A DNA stretch of 64,000 nucleotides. Source: Cryphonectria parasitica EP155 (taxonomy: Eukaryota; Ascomycota; Sordariomycetes; Diaporthales; Cryphonectriaceae). The notes under the pieces were generated by a model. The model ran no database searches, was not told the DNA's origin, and worked only from the letters and a program-made list of their open reading frames with translations. Below, one piece after another: positions 1-10,159 of this stretch. Position 1 is the stretch's first letter. The number at the start of each line of letters is the position of its first letter. The DNA lies in assembly GCF_011745365.1 (NCBI RefSeq), contig NW_024468910.1, forward strand, positions 2,694,068 through 2,758,067, written 5' to 3'. The position numbers and the translations under genes were made by a program.

Positions 1-1335
1 GGGCTCGTGGTGGTCATGAAGGACCGGCTGGTGGGTTGCTAGGACCGTACTCGGCGTATGCGTTGTCGCCGTGGTGTCCTCTGCCTGCGTGACAGGCTCA
101 AATGCGGCCTCCCTAGCCGGGGCGTGCTCATCATCGGTCGTCTCCGTCTCCGTCTCTGGAAATTCCCCCGGGAAATGAACAATATAGGACGCGCGTCCCT
201 GCTGCTGCTGCTGCTGCCGCCCTCCCTCATGTTCGTGCTCGAGGCCAGGACTCGGCTGCGTGATCGAGATGGTTGGTGGCAGTGCTACTGCTGCGTTCTT
301 GGTCTTGGCCATCGTATCGCGGCTACCAAAGTCCTTGACATCCACCACTGCGCCCATACCTTCTGCTGCAATACCACGTGCTGCAGACCCATTGGACTTT
401 TCTGAAGGGAGGAGGTCGGACACCGCTGGGGCCACCACAGTCGACGCCTGGCTGATGTGGCTCTCCTCAGCGTCAAGCCTGGGCGTGTCAGCCAGCAGCG
501 CGGCATCGTCGTCGTCTGAGCTGTCCGTCGTGTCTGCGTACCCGTCGCCCTCGATAGACGTAACCACGGGTGGCAGCGGCTCGCGCACTTTGGATATATT
601 GGCGCCATTCCTTGGCCCACCTTGCTCCTGCTGCATGATGAGCCCGCCCAGGGCGTGATCGCTGGACTGGCCAGGCGGTATTGGAGAGCTAGAAGGCTTG
701 CCCTCGAGGTCTGGGGTCGACGGCTCAGATGCCTCCAGAAGGGGCTCCTGAGGCCTGACGAGAGGACGCTCCTCCGTCGGCCTGGGCGACTGCTTCCGGC
801 CCCTGATGCTGCCGAAACTGGGCAGTGCAGGGCGTGGCTTCATTACTTCGTCGTCCTCGAGAGGTGCTGCTGCTGCGTCCTTCTTCTTGCCTATCCCAAG
901 TGTGTTGTACCACGGCCGCTTGCTATTGGTGGAGGAGCTCACAGCAGCTGCTTGTTGTGCTTGTGAGCTCGGCGGTACAGGGCTGTCCATCTCGCCATCG
1001 CCGGCAGCCTCGCCAACCACGACGGTGTTCTCATCGTCGAAGCTGACGCGGACAGACTTCTTCCGCTGCGGAGGGGGCGCCACCTCTTGCTGCGTCGTTG
1101 CATCGACGGTGGATGTGTCTGAAGACGCCTCGCCTGGAGGTGACGCACCGCGCGAGGGGCTGCGCTTCAGGACGGACTTGCGAGGCGAGAGGGACCTCGC
1201 TGGTGGTTCGTGCTTGACCACCAGCGTGTCTTGGACGGGGCCGAAGCGGGCAGTGCGTACGGGGCTGTTGGACTGCGCGCGGCGGGACTCACGGCGGAGG
1301 TGAGCCTCTGTGCCTCGAGGCTCGACATGTTGTTG

Positions 1336-1369
<34 letters not shown>

Positions 1370-3465
1370 GTAGTAGTAAGAGCATTGGCCGCTTGTGGTG
1401 CTGTAGCTGTGGTCGGGGCTGCTGCGAGCTCAACAGGAGCTGTGGGCGGCGGCGGTGGCACATCAGCAGGCTTGTCGTCTGTGTTCTCGCTATGTGGTGG
1501 AGATGGGACGCCGTGAGTATAAACACTGCCCCTCACTGGAACAGCATCCAGAGCTGCTGCGGCTGCGACAGTCGGCTGCATCGCAAAGGGAGCCTCAAGT
1601 TCGGCGTCTGAATCAGGCTCTGCCTCGTTTTCTTGTTGTTCTTCCTCTTCTTCCTCGCGTACCACCGACGGTCGCCTGTGCAAGCCACCTTCAAGCATCT
1701 CAGGGAGCGGAGACGGGAAAACCTCGGGCGCATTGGACGCAGGCGACATGGAGATCTCGGTATGACCAATGCGAGGCTCTTCTGCTGCCATCCTTTCCAT
1801 CTCCAGCCTCGGTGCTTCAGGGACGGCCTCGAGGGCGGGTTGTTCGTAGACATAAGGTTCTCCCTCCTCGTCCTGCTGCTGGACGTAATGTTCTTGCTGT
1901 TGCTGTTGCTGCTGTTGCCGTTGCTGCCGTTGCTGCCCCTCCCCCTCGTCCCCTCGATGAGACCGGAGACTAGCAGCGGCAGCCATCTGTGCCTCGCTAG
2001 GCACGCCTCCGTCGACGACAGCGGTGCCGCGTGTCCGCCCCACGGTCCCTCTCGCGAGATGTGATCCTGCTCTGCTCAACATGGACTTTTTCTTGGGCTT
2101 GTTGGCCGGAGCCTGGGCCGGAGCCTGATCCTGATGCTGCTGCTGCTGCTCAATCGCCAACAATTCGGCCCGCGGCACCATTCTCCTAGAATTGGGGTCG
2201 TAGACGAGCGCCTGTTGGTCGGACGCGGCAGCAGACGAAGGACGGTTTGTCGACCTGGCGGAACCGCCTCGCTGGGGGGACATAGTTGAAGCCCTCTTCC
2301 TGGGCCTCGCCTGCGGGGGGGACGACTGTACGGCGGCGGCGACGGCAGCGGGGGTGGGCGAGGCGACGCGGATGCGGGCTGGGTAGGAGAAGTTGGTGGA
2401 TTGTCGGCTCTCAGGGCGGCCCTCATTCATCATCATCTCCTGCTGCTGCTGCACCATCCAATGGTTCGGTTGTGTCTGTGTCTGTGGCTGCTGTGTATAA
2501 GACTGCTTCTTGGGTTGCCCTGATGGTGCTGGTGACGACATGACCGCGTCTGAGGTCCTGACGTTGCCCAGATCTCCAACTCTCGCAGCGCCGTACCACG
2601 ACCCTGATGGTTCTTTGCCCTGCCCTCCACCAGCACCAGCACCACCAGCAGCCGCCGCCGCCGCCATCTTCTGCGATGCGGTTCTAACTGGCGTGCTCAC
2701 AAATGCCAAGCTTTTGGGCAGCGGTGGGCCGTCCCTTGCCCGTACTGCTGCCATGTTTACGCTCTCTGGGATCGCCGGCACGGGAGGCGGTCTCTCCATC
2801 TCGATCTGGTACGGGTTGCGAGGCGTGCCTCCGCTGCTCAGAGACCTCGGGTGGTGGTGGGCGGTGTTTCCTGGCGACGGCGAGCGGCGAAAGGTCCGCT
2901 CCGTCATAGACCCAGAGCTAGACTGCCTTCTGAGGCTCAGGGAGGGTCGAGACGACGCTGGTAGTGGCGTGGTCTGGCGGCTGCCCGAGGAGGAGGACTG
3001 GGACGCGCTACGGCGATGGGTGCGCTTCGTCTGGACGTCGGCGACGTTGGTCGGGGTCATAGGCCGCGCCCTGAGGGCGGCTGCTGCGGCGGCGGCGCTG
3101 AGGGTAGAGCTGCTAGACTCGCGACGGGTACCGCTGAAAGCGGACAGGGCAGCCGATGCTGCAGACGGGTTGGTGGCAGCAGCAGCAGGGGAGGAGGCAT
3201 GAAGCGACTATATACAAAAAGCAAAAGTGTGTCAGTCAGAAAAAAGGCATCAGCGTGAAAAGACAAAAGACACTGTTGTGCAACATGACGGAAAGAGGGA
3301 GGGTGTATAAAGAAGGGAGGGAGGGAGAGAAAGAGAGGAAGGGATGGGAGGGCATGTCGTCTTCGTTCTGTTGGATTGATGAAGAAGAAGAAAAGAGGAG
3401 GAAGCCGTGCTCTAGGCGAGAAAACATACCGGATTAGGCGGGCGATGCTTCCTAGACCCAAACAT
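1..3465 (-). CDS. Conserved disordered fungal protein, 3' end beyond left edge
   Basis: Two exons on the minus strand: 3430-3465 (12 codons, MFGSRKHRPPNP) and 1-3207, which stays open to the window edge, about 1,080 residues so far. The intron 3208-3429 has donor GTATGTTT, a CTGAC branch point and a TATAG acceptor, and the join is phase 0. The start of exon 2 reads SLHASSPAAAATNPSAASAAL and leads to TPTNVADVQTKRTHRR. The rest is low complexity: Ala runs, polyglutamine tracts near 1905-1920 and 1327-1366, acidic stretches, and a basic patch followed by KSVRVSFDDENTVVVG. No enzymatic domain, signal peptide or membrane segment is visible. I believe such proteins are widespread in Pezizomycotina but cannot name one. 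The N-terminal motif and the SVRVSFDD block are probably the conserved parts. The exon structure is well supported; the function is unknown. Confidence 0.85.
1327..1366 (-). repeat. CAG/CAA trinucleotide tract (polyglutamine)
   Basis: An uninterrupted run of CAG then CAA codons on the minus strand encodes about 13 glutamines inside the left-edge protein. A second, more interrupted glutamine tract lies near 1890-1935. Such tracts are prone to length variation. Confidence 0.9.
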
Positions 3466-4863
3466 TTTCTAATGCGTACTACCGGATGGTGTGTCGCATG
3501 ATGGACGATAAATGGAAAAGAGAGAGAAAGAGAGAGGTGTGTGCGTGTGTAAGTGGAAGAGGATTTCTCGTATGAAGAGGAGGGAAAAGGAATGTTGTGT
3601 CAAGGGAACCAGATTAGAGAGCGGAAGTGTTTTCAGCCCCAAGACAGCAAGAGACAAGGACCGATGATGACGATGGGAGAGGTTCTCTGGATCAGGTTGG
3701 TTTGTTTTCGGGAGGGGAGACGGCGCAACGGGTTGAAGAGGATCCCGCCCGTCATGATTTGTTAGGTACTACCTACGTAGCACGATCATATGTACTACCA
3801 TGGAATTATAGGACCATGTATAGTATACCAAGAACCCAAGAGCCAACTACGGACCGTCCAGGCCTCGATGGGCCCAGTTGCGACGAACAAGGGGCAATCA
3901 ATGCCCACTTCCCACGGCCGTGCCGCTGCCAAACCACCTAATGGGTGGATGAGGATCCCTTGTTGTCACTCTTCCTCCTCAATCCTCGTTCCCCGTCATT
4001 CTTCTCGAGGCAGCTGAAGGGCTTCCCAATCCGGTCGGCGCACGGCAGATGCCCATCCCACTGCCCAATGTAGATAGAGACACCCGACCAAGGAGGAAAC
4101 AAATCGATTCTAGATCCATCTCGGTAGTACAAAGTACTACATACAATAGTAGCACGTAACCATCTGCCATCCGGAAAGACTACTAAGTAGGGGCAGAAAG
4201 CTAATTCTCCACTTAAATGCAGTACCACCTGCATGGGAGAGAGAAAGAGAGTCGTGAGAGCAAAGAAGATGCAGATCCACTCACTGGCTGAAGACTGGTA
4301 ATCCTAAATTGATAACCCCTGCGAAATCTGTTAATAGCCTATTTAACCACATTAGGTAGATTACCAGCTGCTTTAAGTATTGAGGAGGTGATTTAGTATC
4401 GAGAAGAAAGCGTTGGCACTGAGAAAGCGTTGAACGGGAAAAATGCTCCAGCTATCTCACACCGCTAGCAACCAAAAAACAGCGAAAGCTGGCGCTATGC
4501 TTAATACAAGGTGGCGCCATGACTATTAGGCGCTTTAGGTAGAGATGATTTCCTAGAACCTTCACCTTTGGCCAAAAGACCACAACCTACGTCATTATTA
4601 CATAATTTGTCGTTTGTAAGATTTTCATATCAAGACATGGCACATTTCCAGAAGAGTGTGTTCATTGACGAGAGATGCGTATAGAGGAAAAGACAACCCA
4701 AAACTCCGTGATACCAGCGTGTCGCATATGGTGATGCGTCCGCCGTCCGCTGCAAACGATCCTCCTGGTGCCGCTGGTTGTCCGATGTCTCGCTTAAGCA
4801 TCTATCCACCACTGGCCTTCCCACTGACCACTGGGCAGATCCAAAATCCTGGGCAGAAGCACG
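3466..4863. other. Intergenic region, possible TE relic inside
   Basis: This 1.4 kb lies upstream of the left-edge gene and downstream of the CEFC-module gene. I see no convincing coding sequence. Positions 3765-3840 are rich in short TACCTA/GTAC-type words. Positions about 4270-4620 are AT-richer than their surroundings and contain repeated GGCGC(C/T)-type words (for example near 4493 and 4512) within TTAA-rich DNA, which looks like a decayed insertion. No terminal repeats or transposase frame can be shown. Confidence 0.4.
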
Positions 4864-6906
4864 CTAGCCTTTGCCATTGCTCGCCTCCACACCAGCAGCT
4901 CGGGCCCCGGAAGCTCGGCCGCCTTTGGTGCCACCGTTAGGCTTTCGGCCTGGTCCAGCCGACGGGCCTGGACCAGTAGCACGGCCTGGTACAGCCGCAT
5001 GATTCTTCTCTGCTGATTTGAGCATCGTGGGCTCGGAGTCAAGCTCGTAGTTTCCCTCCGCTTCGTACTCGTCATCATCGTCAAAAGGTTCACTCTGCGT
5101 GCCCTGGCTGTGCGTGGTGGTCACTGTAGGGTGTACCTGGTGCGCGTCGTTCGCTTGGTTGTGCAGATTGTTATTGTTGTTGACCTGAGCTTTGGACGGC
5201 GCCTTAGTTTTCTTGCCCTTGCGGCTTCTAGCCTTGGCCTTCTCCCAGACGCGACGTCGCTCTTCCTCTTGCTGGCGAGCCTTTCGGTCCTTGATTTCGT
5301 ACTGGCGAATAAGCGCATATGGTGGGTAGCCGAATATGAGCTCATACTCGCAAAACTCGCAGATCCAGTCGTCCTCGTCGTGCTTGTGACCGTGTAGGAT
5401 GTTTTGACGAGCGGTCTCCTCGCGACGCTTGCGAGCCTGCTGCTGCAGGTCTCGGTCCGCACGACGTCGCTGTTTCCGCTCCTGGGTAGCGGACTCGGAC
5501 GCCTGGCCCTCCATGCTGCAGTCGGAGGTGGGTTCTTGTGAAAAGACACCTGAACCAGCTGAGCCAGCTGAGGCACTTGAAACCGTCTTCTGATGGGACG
5601 GGCGGACACGGGGGTGCGGGTAGCTTCGCACTGGTGGGTCGTACTCGGCAGGCGCAGACGAAGACACCTTGGGACCAGCTCCAGGCCACGACAGAGAGGA
5701 GCCAGGAACTTGGGAGTCGCAGGTAAAGGTGAACTGGGTTGAGGAGGGCGTAGGCTTGGCAGGCGACGGCTGCTGCAGGAGGCTGGTGGTGTTCTCCTGC
5801 CCTCCTGGGGCGACGAGCTTCTCTGCGTTGGCGATCGCGTTAGAAATGATGCCGGTGCTTTGCGCTTGAGTACAGAAATTTTGTCAGTGTGGATTCCCAC
5901 AAGAAAATCCCACAAAATTTGTTGCCTGGAAAGAAGGGGAAAGAGGTCTGAAGAGGGCAGAAAAGAGAAGGAGAGAGGAATTAAAGGAAGGAGTCAGAGG
6001 GGCGGGGGGGGGGGGGGTCGTCGAAGCACGGCTCGTCCTTCAGGAGGAAATGTCGAGCGAGCACCTGCCTCGGACGACAGAGAGAAGGGGGTTTGGGGGA
6101 GGAAGGCGTGGTCCTAGCTTACCTGGCTGAGGAGACCAATTCGAGGAGCGAGTCTTGGAAGCTCGTCCCACCCAATTGCCGCTCACCTCTGAGAGGGCCT
6201 GCAGGGGAGTTCTGCCAGTTCTCACCCTTCCAAATCGGCCTCGACCTGGTCCCGATATGTTCTGACCAGACAGCAATGAGCTTCCAGACGAATAATAAAG
6301 TGCAGAAGTTGAGCTCCCATTCTCGCCAGCCTTGTCTTGAGGGACTGCTGAGCCTCCCGGGATAGAGTGAGCATCATTCAAACCATGATCGCCCAAGCCA
6401 TGTGCACCAAGCATTTCTCCAGCAGTAGGTATCTTTCTTTTCTTATTATTAGTATTCTCAAAGGATTCGTATCCATCTGCAGAGGAGGCAGCTGAGGGTG
6501 GAGGCTGTGGCGAGTGAACCTGTCTGGCAGGCTCTGGCCGCTGCAGCAGACGCGCAGGACGGCCCAAAGACTCAGTTGGAGGGCGGGGCACTACAATGCG
6601 TCTCGGCGACGTGCCGTATGATTCTCCCTCAGCCGAGGCACCATGTCTGCGAGAGCCCTGGCGGCCCGCAAGCTCTGATTCCCTACTAGAGCTCGACAAA
6701 TCCTCCTCCACAATGCTCCCCTTCAGACTGCACGGGTATGAGAACAAGGCGGACGCCGACTGGGGAGCTGGTGGGTATTGGATCGAGTCGGCGACCTCAG
6801 GAGACAGTCGCTCGCGGAGACGTCGCTTCGGCAGTGGTAGAATGGGACGGTCGGGGCGCTCATTTTCGTTGCTTGCGGAAGCGGTGGTGACACGGTCGGG
6901 GGCCAT
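4864..6906 (-). CDS. Conserved protein with C-terminal CEFC module
   Basis: Two exons on the minus strand, 6123-6906 and 4864-5864, give 594 residues. The donor is G|GTAAGC and the acceptor ACTCAAG|CG. Phase 1 is restored exactly (Gly-Gln-Pro region joined to QSTGIISNAIANAEK). The N-terminal two thirds are disordered and rich in Ser, Pro and Arg. The C-terminal part has a basic helical segment (KQRRRADRDLQQQARKRREE), then DDWICEFCEYELIFGYPPYA, LIRQYEIKDRKARQQ and a Lys/Arg-rich tail. The single CxxC with adjacent aromatics could bind metal, but no second cysteine pair is visible. I recall this module only as an uncharacterised fungal feature. The frame stays open upstream to an alternative ATG at 7104, which would add 66 residues with a hydrophobic stretch. 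I prefer 6906 because a CTAAC branch point and a GGGCAG acceptor lie just upstream of it, as for a 5' UTR intron. Confidence 0.75.
6004..6017. repeat. G14 homopolymer run in intron
   Basis: Fourteen consecutive G on the plus strand inside the intron 5865-6122 of the CEFC-module gene (C-run in the transcript). Length is uncertain for most sequencing chemistries. Confidence 0.85.
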
Positions 6907-8963
6907 GTCTTCGTCGTGGCCTGCCCGTCCAGAGACACAACCACACAAGGTTAGTCCATATTGAAATATGAGGAACAGTGAGGCAAGTGCACAGAAGACA
7001 AGTCCAATGTTCTGGGGTGCCAGAGAGAATGAAGATAGCTGCTGATGGTTCTCAGATGATGACTGTGATGCCGTCTCCGACTCCTCACATGGTAGGAGGA
7101 CCATCTTTGCTATTGAGTATGCGAAACAGGGCGCTGATGAATGTGAAGGTGGGTAGGTTTGAGGGCAAAAGGCATTGACTGGAGGGAATGGGAGCAACAC
7201 ATGAATAGCAAATTGCCACGGTACGTGCAAGGTGACAATGAATTGCTGCGGTGTTGAGCGAGTTGACAGGGGATAGTTGCCACAAGAACGTCTGAGGGCA
7301 TCGATAACAACAAGTGAAGGTGTATACTGACCTTTCACAGCCTCAGCACAGCTTTTGAGGCTACAAATTTGCTCCCAGCACACCCCGACACATCAAGGTC
7401 CAAAATGAGTGATGGTACACAGGACTGCTGTCCCCTCCTGTTCCCCTCAACAGCACCTTGGGATTGCAATGCTAATGCAGGTGGCCAAGGCAGTGCAGAT
7501 TGCTTTGTGCGTGTGTGTATGTGTGTGTGCGGTGTTGATGTGTGTTGACGTGTTAAAAATGCTGTCGATGTGGATGTGGTCTTGGAGGGGATGAGGGGCA
7601 GGACCATGGACAACCCAGAAGGGATGCAGGTTGACGTTGCAGATGGGCAGTAGCAGGTCTGTCAAAAAAAGGTCAGAACAATCCTCCGCAAAGTAGGCAG
7701 TTCATCATCTGCTGAGACCAGGGAAGCAAGTGCGCCATGGTTGACAAGCATGAGGAAGGGAGGAGGAGAGAGCTCCAGACTGCCCCTCCCCCTCCTCCCC
7801 TGCCCAGGCCAGAGGAGCATCATTGAGAATTGCGCCAGGGAAAGAGTCATTGGCGCCCAACAATGGGCAATGGCTTGTAAGAACATAGATGGGGAGCGCA
7901 GACATCTTCAGGCTTTTGGGGAAGCAGACACAGATGTTGAGGACAATAAGAAAGGATCTTGGCTGACCTTTATTGTATCCGACCTCTGCTTTGAGGAGGA
8001 TCCGCTTCTGCTGGTGGGAAGAAGCAGTGTGCTCTGCAGGGCAAGAATAGAAGCTGTAGAGGCCCCAATATTGGAGTCCTCAAGAGGACGCAAGGTGGAG
8101 TAATTGCTGTCAAGTTCCTGGGAGAGATGTAGTCCTTCCGGGTATCAGAATCGCAAAAGCGTCAGGTTGTTGGTGGAGGGGGAGGTGGTGGTGCTGGTAG
8201 AGTCGGAATGGCGAAAGTGGTGGTGTCGTCGAGTAAGGAAGTCGGTAGTGGTTCCCAAATGCTTGGTCAGACAGGGTGCGCTACACAGTACACACGAAAT
8301 AACAGTCTTGAAAGGGTAGAGGGGATCCTAGATGCGTGTGGTTACATAAGCACAGCAGATGGGCGGGTGGTCATCATGGGAATTGGTGAATCGAGACTCG
8401 GGCCTGGTGGTCTTTCCCACCCCACCAACACTGCAGTAGAGTACCATCGAACCGCCTCTCCACCCTCTTTCAATCTAGTAGAAGAAGCAGAAGGGAAGAA
8501 TGGGTAGTTGCGGCAGGAAAGGAGAGAGTACATCTTTCGTGTGTCTGAGCAGTATTATATCCCAAAAAACTAATAAAAATAAAATAAAATAAAAAAGGAT
8601 ATAATAGCTTTGTGTTTCTTTTCTTTGTCAAGAATTTCCGTACTAAAGTACACATGTCAGGACCTAGCAGCCTTTGAAAATAAACCCTATCATCCACTGC
8701 TTCACTCTTGTGTCCGATATTGCTGGGGCTTCGGCAAAACCTCTTCCAGCTGGCCCCTCAGTTTTGTCATCATCATCCTTGACTCCCTCTCGACTAATGT
8801 ACCTCCAGGGCCCTTCTCTAGGCCAGAATATGTTTGGAGAACTCGGTTGGATTTCCCATGCCAACCCAAGTCCTAGCTGTCTTTTGCACACTCCTTCTTC
8901 TTCTCACTTGATTTTGGAAAGTATCCATCACTCAAGCCCCTGATCTCATCAATACAACATCTG

Positions 8964-8977
8964 CCCCCCCCCCCCCC
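8964..8977. repeat. C14 homopolymer run
   Basis: Fourteen consecutive C followed by an A run, upstream of the small ORF at 9091. Confidence 0.85.
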
Positions 8978-9090
8978 AAAAAAGATTTGGCATCAAGCCA
9001 TCAAGGCAGATCTGCACAAGTCATATCAGACATGCGCTGATAAGATCTTCACTCCTCTCCCTCTTTGAATCACAACGTCAACCTCAACAA

Positions 9091-9177
9091 GATGGCTGTC
9101 TCCTGTGCTGGCTGTGCCGGCGTGCTGGGCTGCCAGCTCGGCGGGGTCAGCACGCACACTCTCGGGCTGGCCTGCTA
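9091..9177 (+). CDS. 28-codon cysteine-rich small ORF, possible uORF
   Basis: An ATG preceded by a good fungal start context (TCAACAAGATGG) opens a 28-residue frame, MAVSCAGCAGVLGCQLGGVS followed by THTLGLAC and TAA. Four of its cysteines lie in the first half or at the C-terminus, with one CAGC motif. It lies about 1.07 kb upstream of the CTI6 start and its local base composition is more coding-like than the flanks. It could be an upstream ORF in a long CTI6 leader, an independent micro-peptide, or chance. I know of no named homologue. Confidence 0.25.
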
Positions 9178-10159
9178 AGCAGATACCTCCACAAATATAT
9201 TCTGCCTAGGCCAACTTATAAGTCCATCCCTATCACCTGGTCTTCCCGCAATCTGTCCCCCCTCTCCAAACCACACACACACAAACTCACACTGGAAGAG
9301 TCCAGTACAGTGGCCAGACCTTAGTGGACAGGGACAACAAGCCAGCCAGTTTGCGGCCATGGCTGGCAGAACCCCTCCCCTCTTCTCTTTCCCGACCCCC
9401 TCCTCCCCACCCCATCATCCTACTTGGCACGTGCTGGTTTACCATAGTACATAGAATGTACTAAGCAATTACCCTTGTGCTTCTTACTATTCACCCCATT
9501 TACTACTCTGCAGTGCAGCGGATCGAACCATCCCTGTTCTTGTTCCGAGGGTCCTCCACTTCTTTTTCCAACCCGGTACATTGGGATTGAGCCCCGATGG
9601 GACCTGAAAGCTGCTCTCCGCTGGTTGTTGCTAAGCAGGCAAACAAGCATTGGTTTTTGGCTCTGACCTCTGATTTTCCCACTCATCCGCCCTTCTTCTT
9701 ACACAACAATTGCGCCACTGCAGCTTTACTCCTCCCTCCCTCGACGTGTTCCTCTTGTTCAGTTGTTAGCATAGTTGACTTCATTTAGTCTTTTGTCAAG
9801 GCGACACTCCGTCATGGTGACTTAGCAAGGCAGTCTTGCACCAGAGCAGCAAACCTCCTCCACCTTATCCTCCCGTGTCTCGGTCTAGAATCGACTTTCC
9901 CAACCAGCCCACCAAATCCTCGACCGTCTTCCCGCCCTGCCGTCCCCCCTTCTACGACCGGGCCTCGCGTTCTGCTGTTGCTCCCTGTCGCCCCTGGAGC
10001 TGACGACCTGACCATCACTCCCTCCCTCGTCTACGCGCGCTGGCTGCTCGCCTGAGGGAGAACAAGGCCAATTCTAGCGTGTCGCATTCTTACCTTCCCC
10101 TCCCGCCCTCCCGCGTCTCTCTCCGTCCTCCCTTCCCCTCTTAGCCCTCGCGGCGAGAC

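Larger units (their letters stand above)
6907..10159. other. Long divergent intergenic region
   Basis: This 3.25 kb separates the divergent CEFC-module gene and CTI6. The left part probably carries the spliced 5' leader of the former. It contains a GT-rich microsatellite (7504-7550), an A-rich stretch (8565-8600) and a C14 run (8964-8977). A 28-codon cysteine-rich ORF at 9091 is listed separately. The last 500 bp before CTI6 are strongly pyrimidine-rich, typical of a fungal 5' leader. No other gene is supported. Confidence 0.6.

Noticed and set aside
7104..7383. In-frame N-terminal extension of the CEFC-module gene, with a hydrophobic segment
   Set aside because: A CTAAC branch point and CAG acceptor just before 6906, with a GTGAGG donor near 7095, fit a leader intron better. 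Kept as an alternative start in the gene entry.
9515..9535. GATCGAACC-like word resembling a tRNA B box
   Set aside because: No matching A box at the right distance and no cloverleaf arms. The same holds for similar words near 14669 and 40434.
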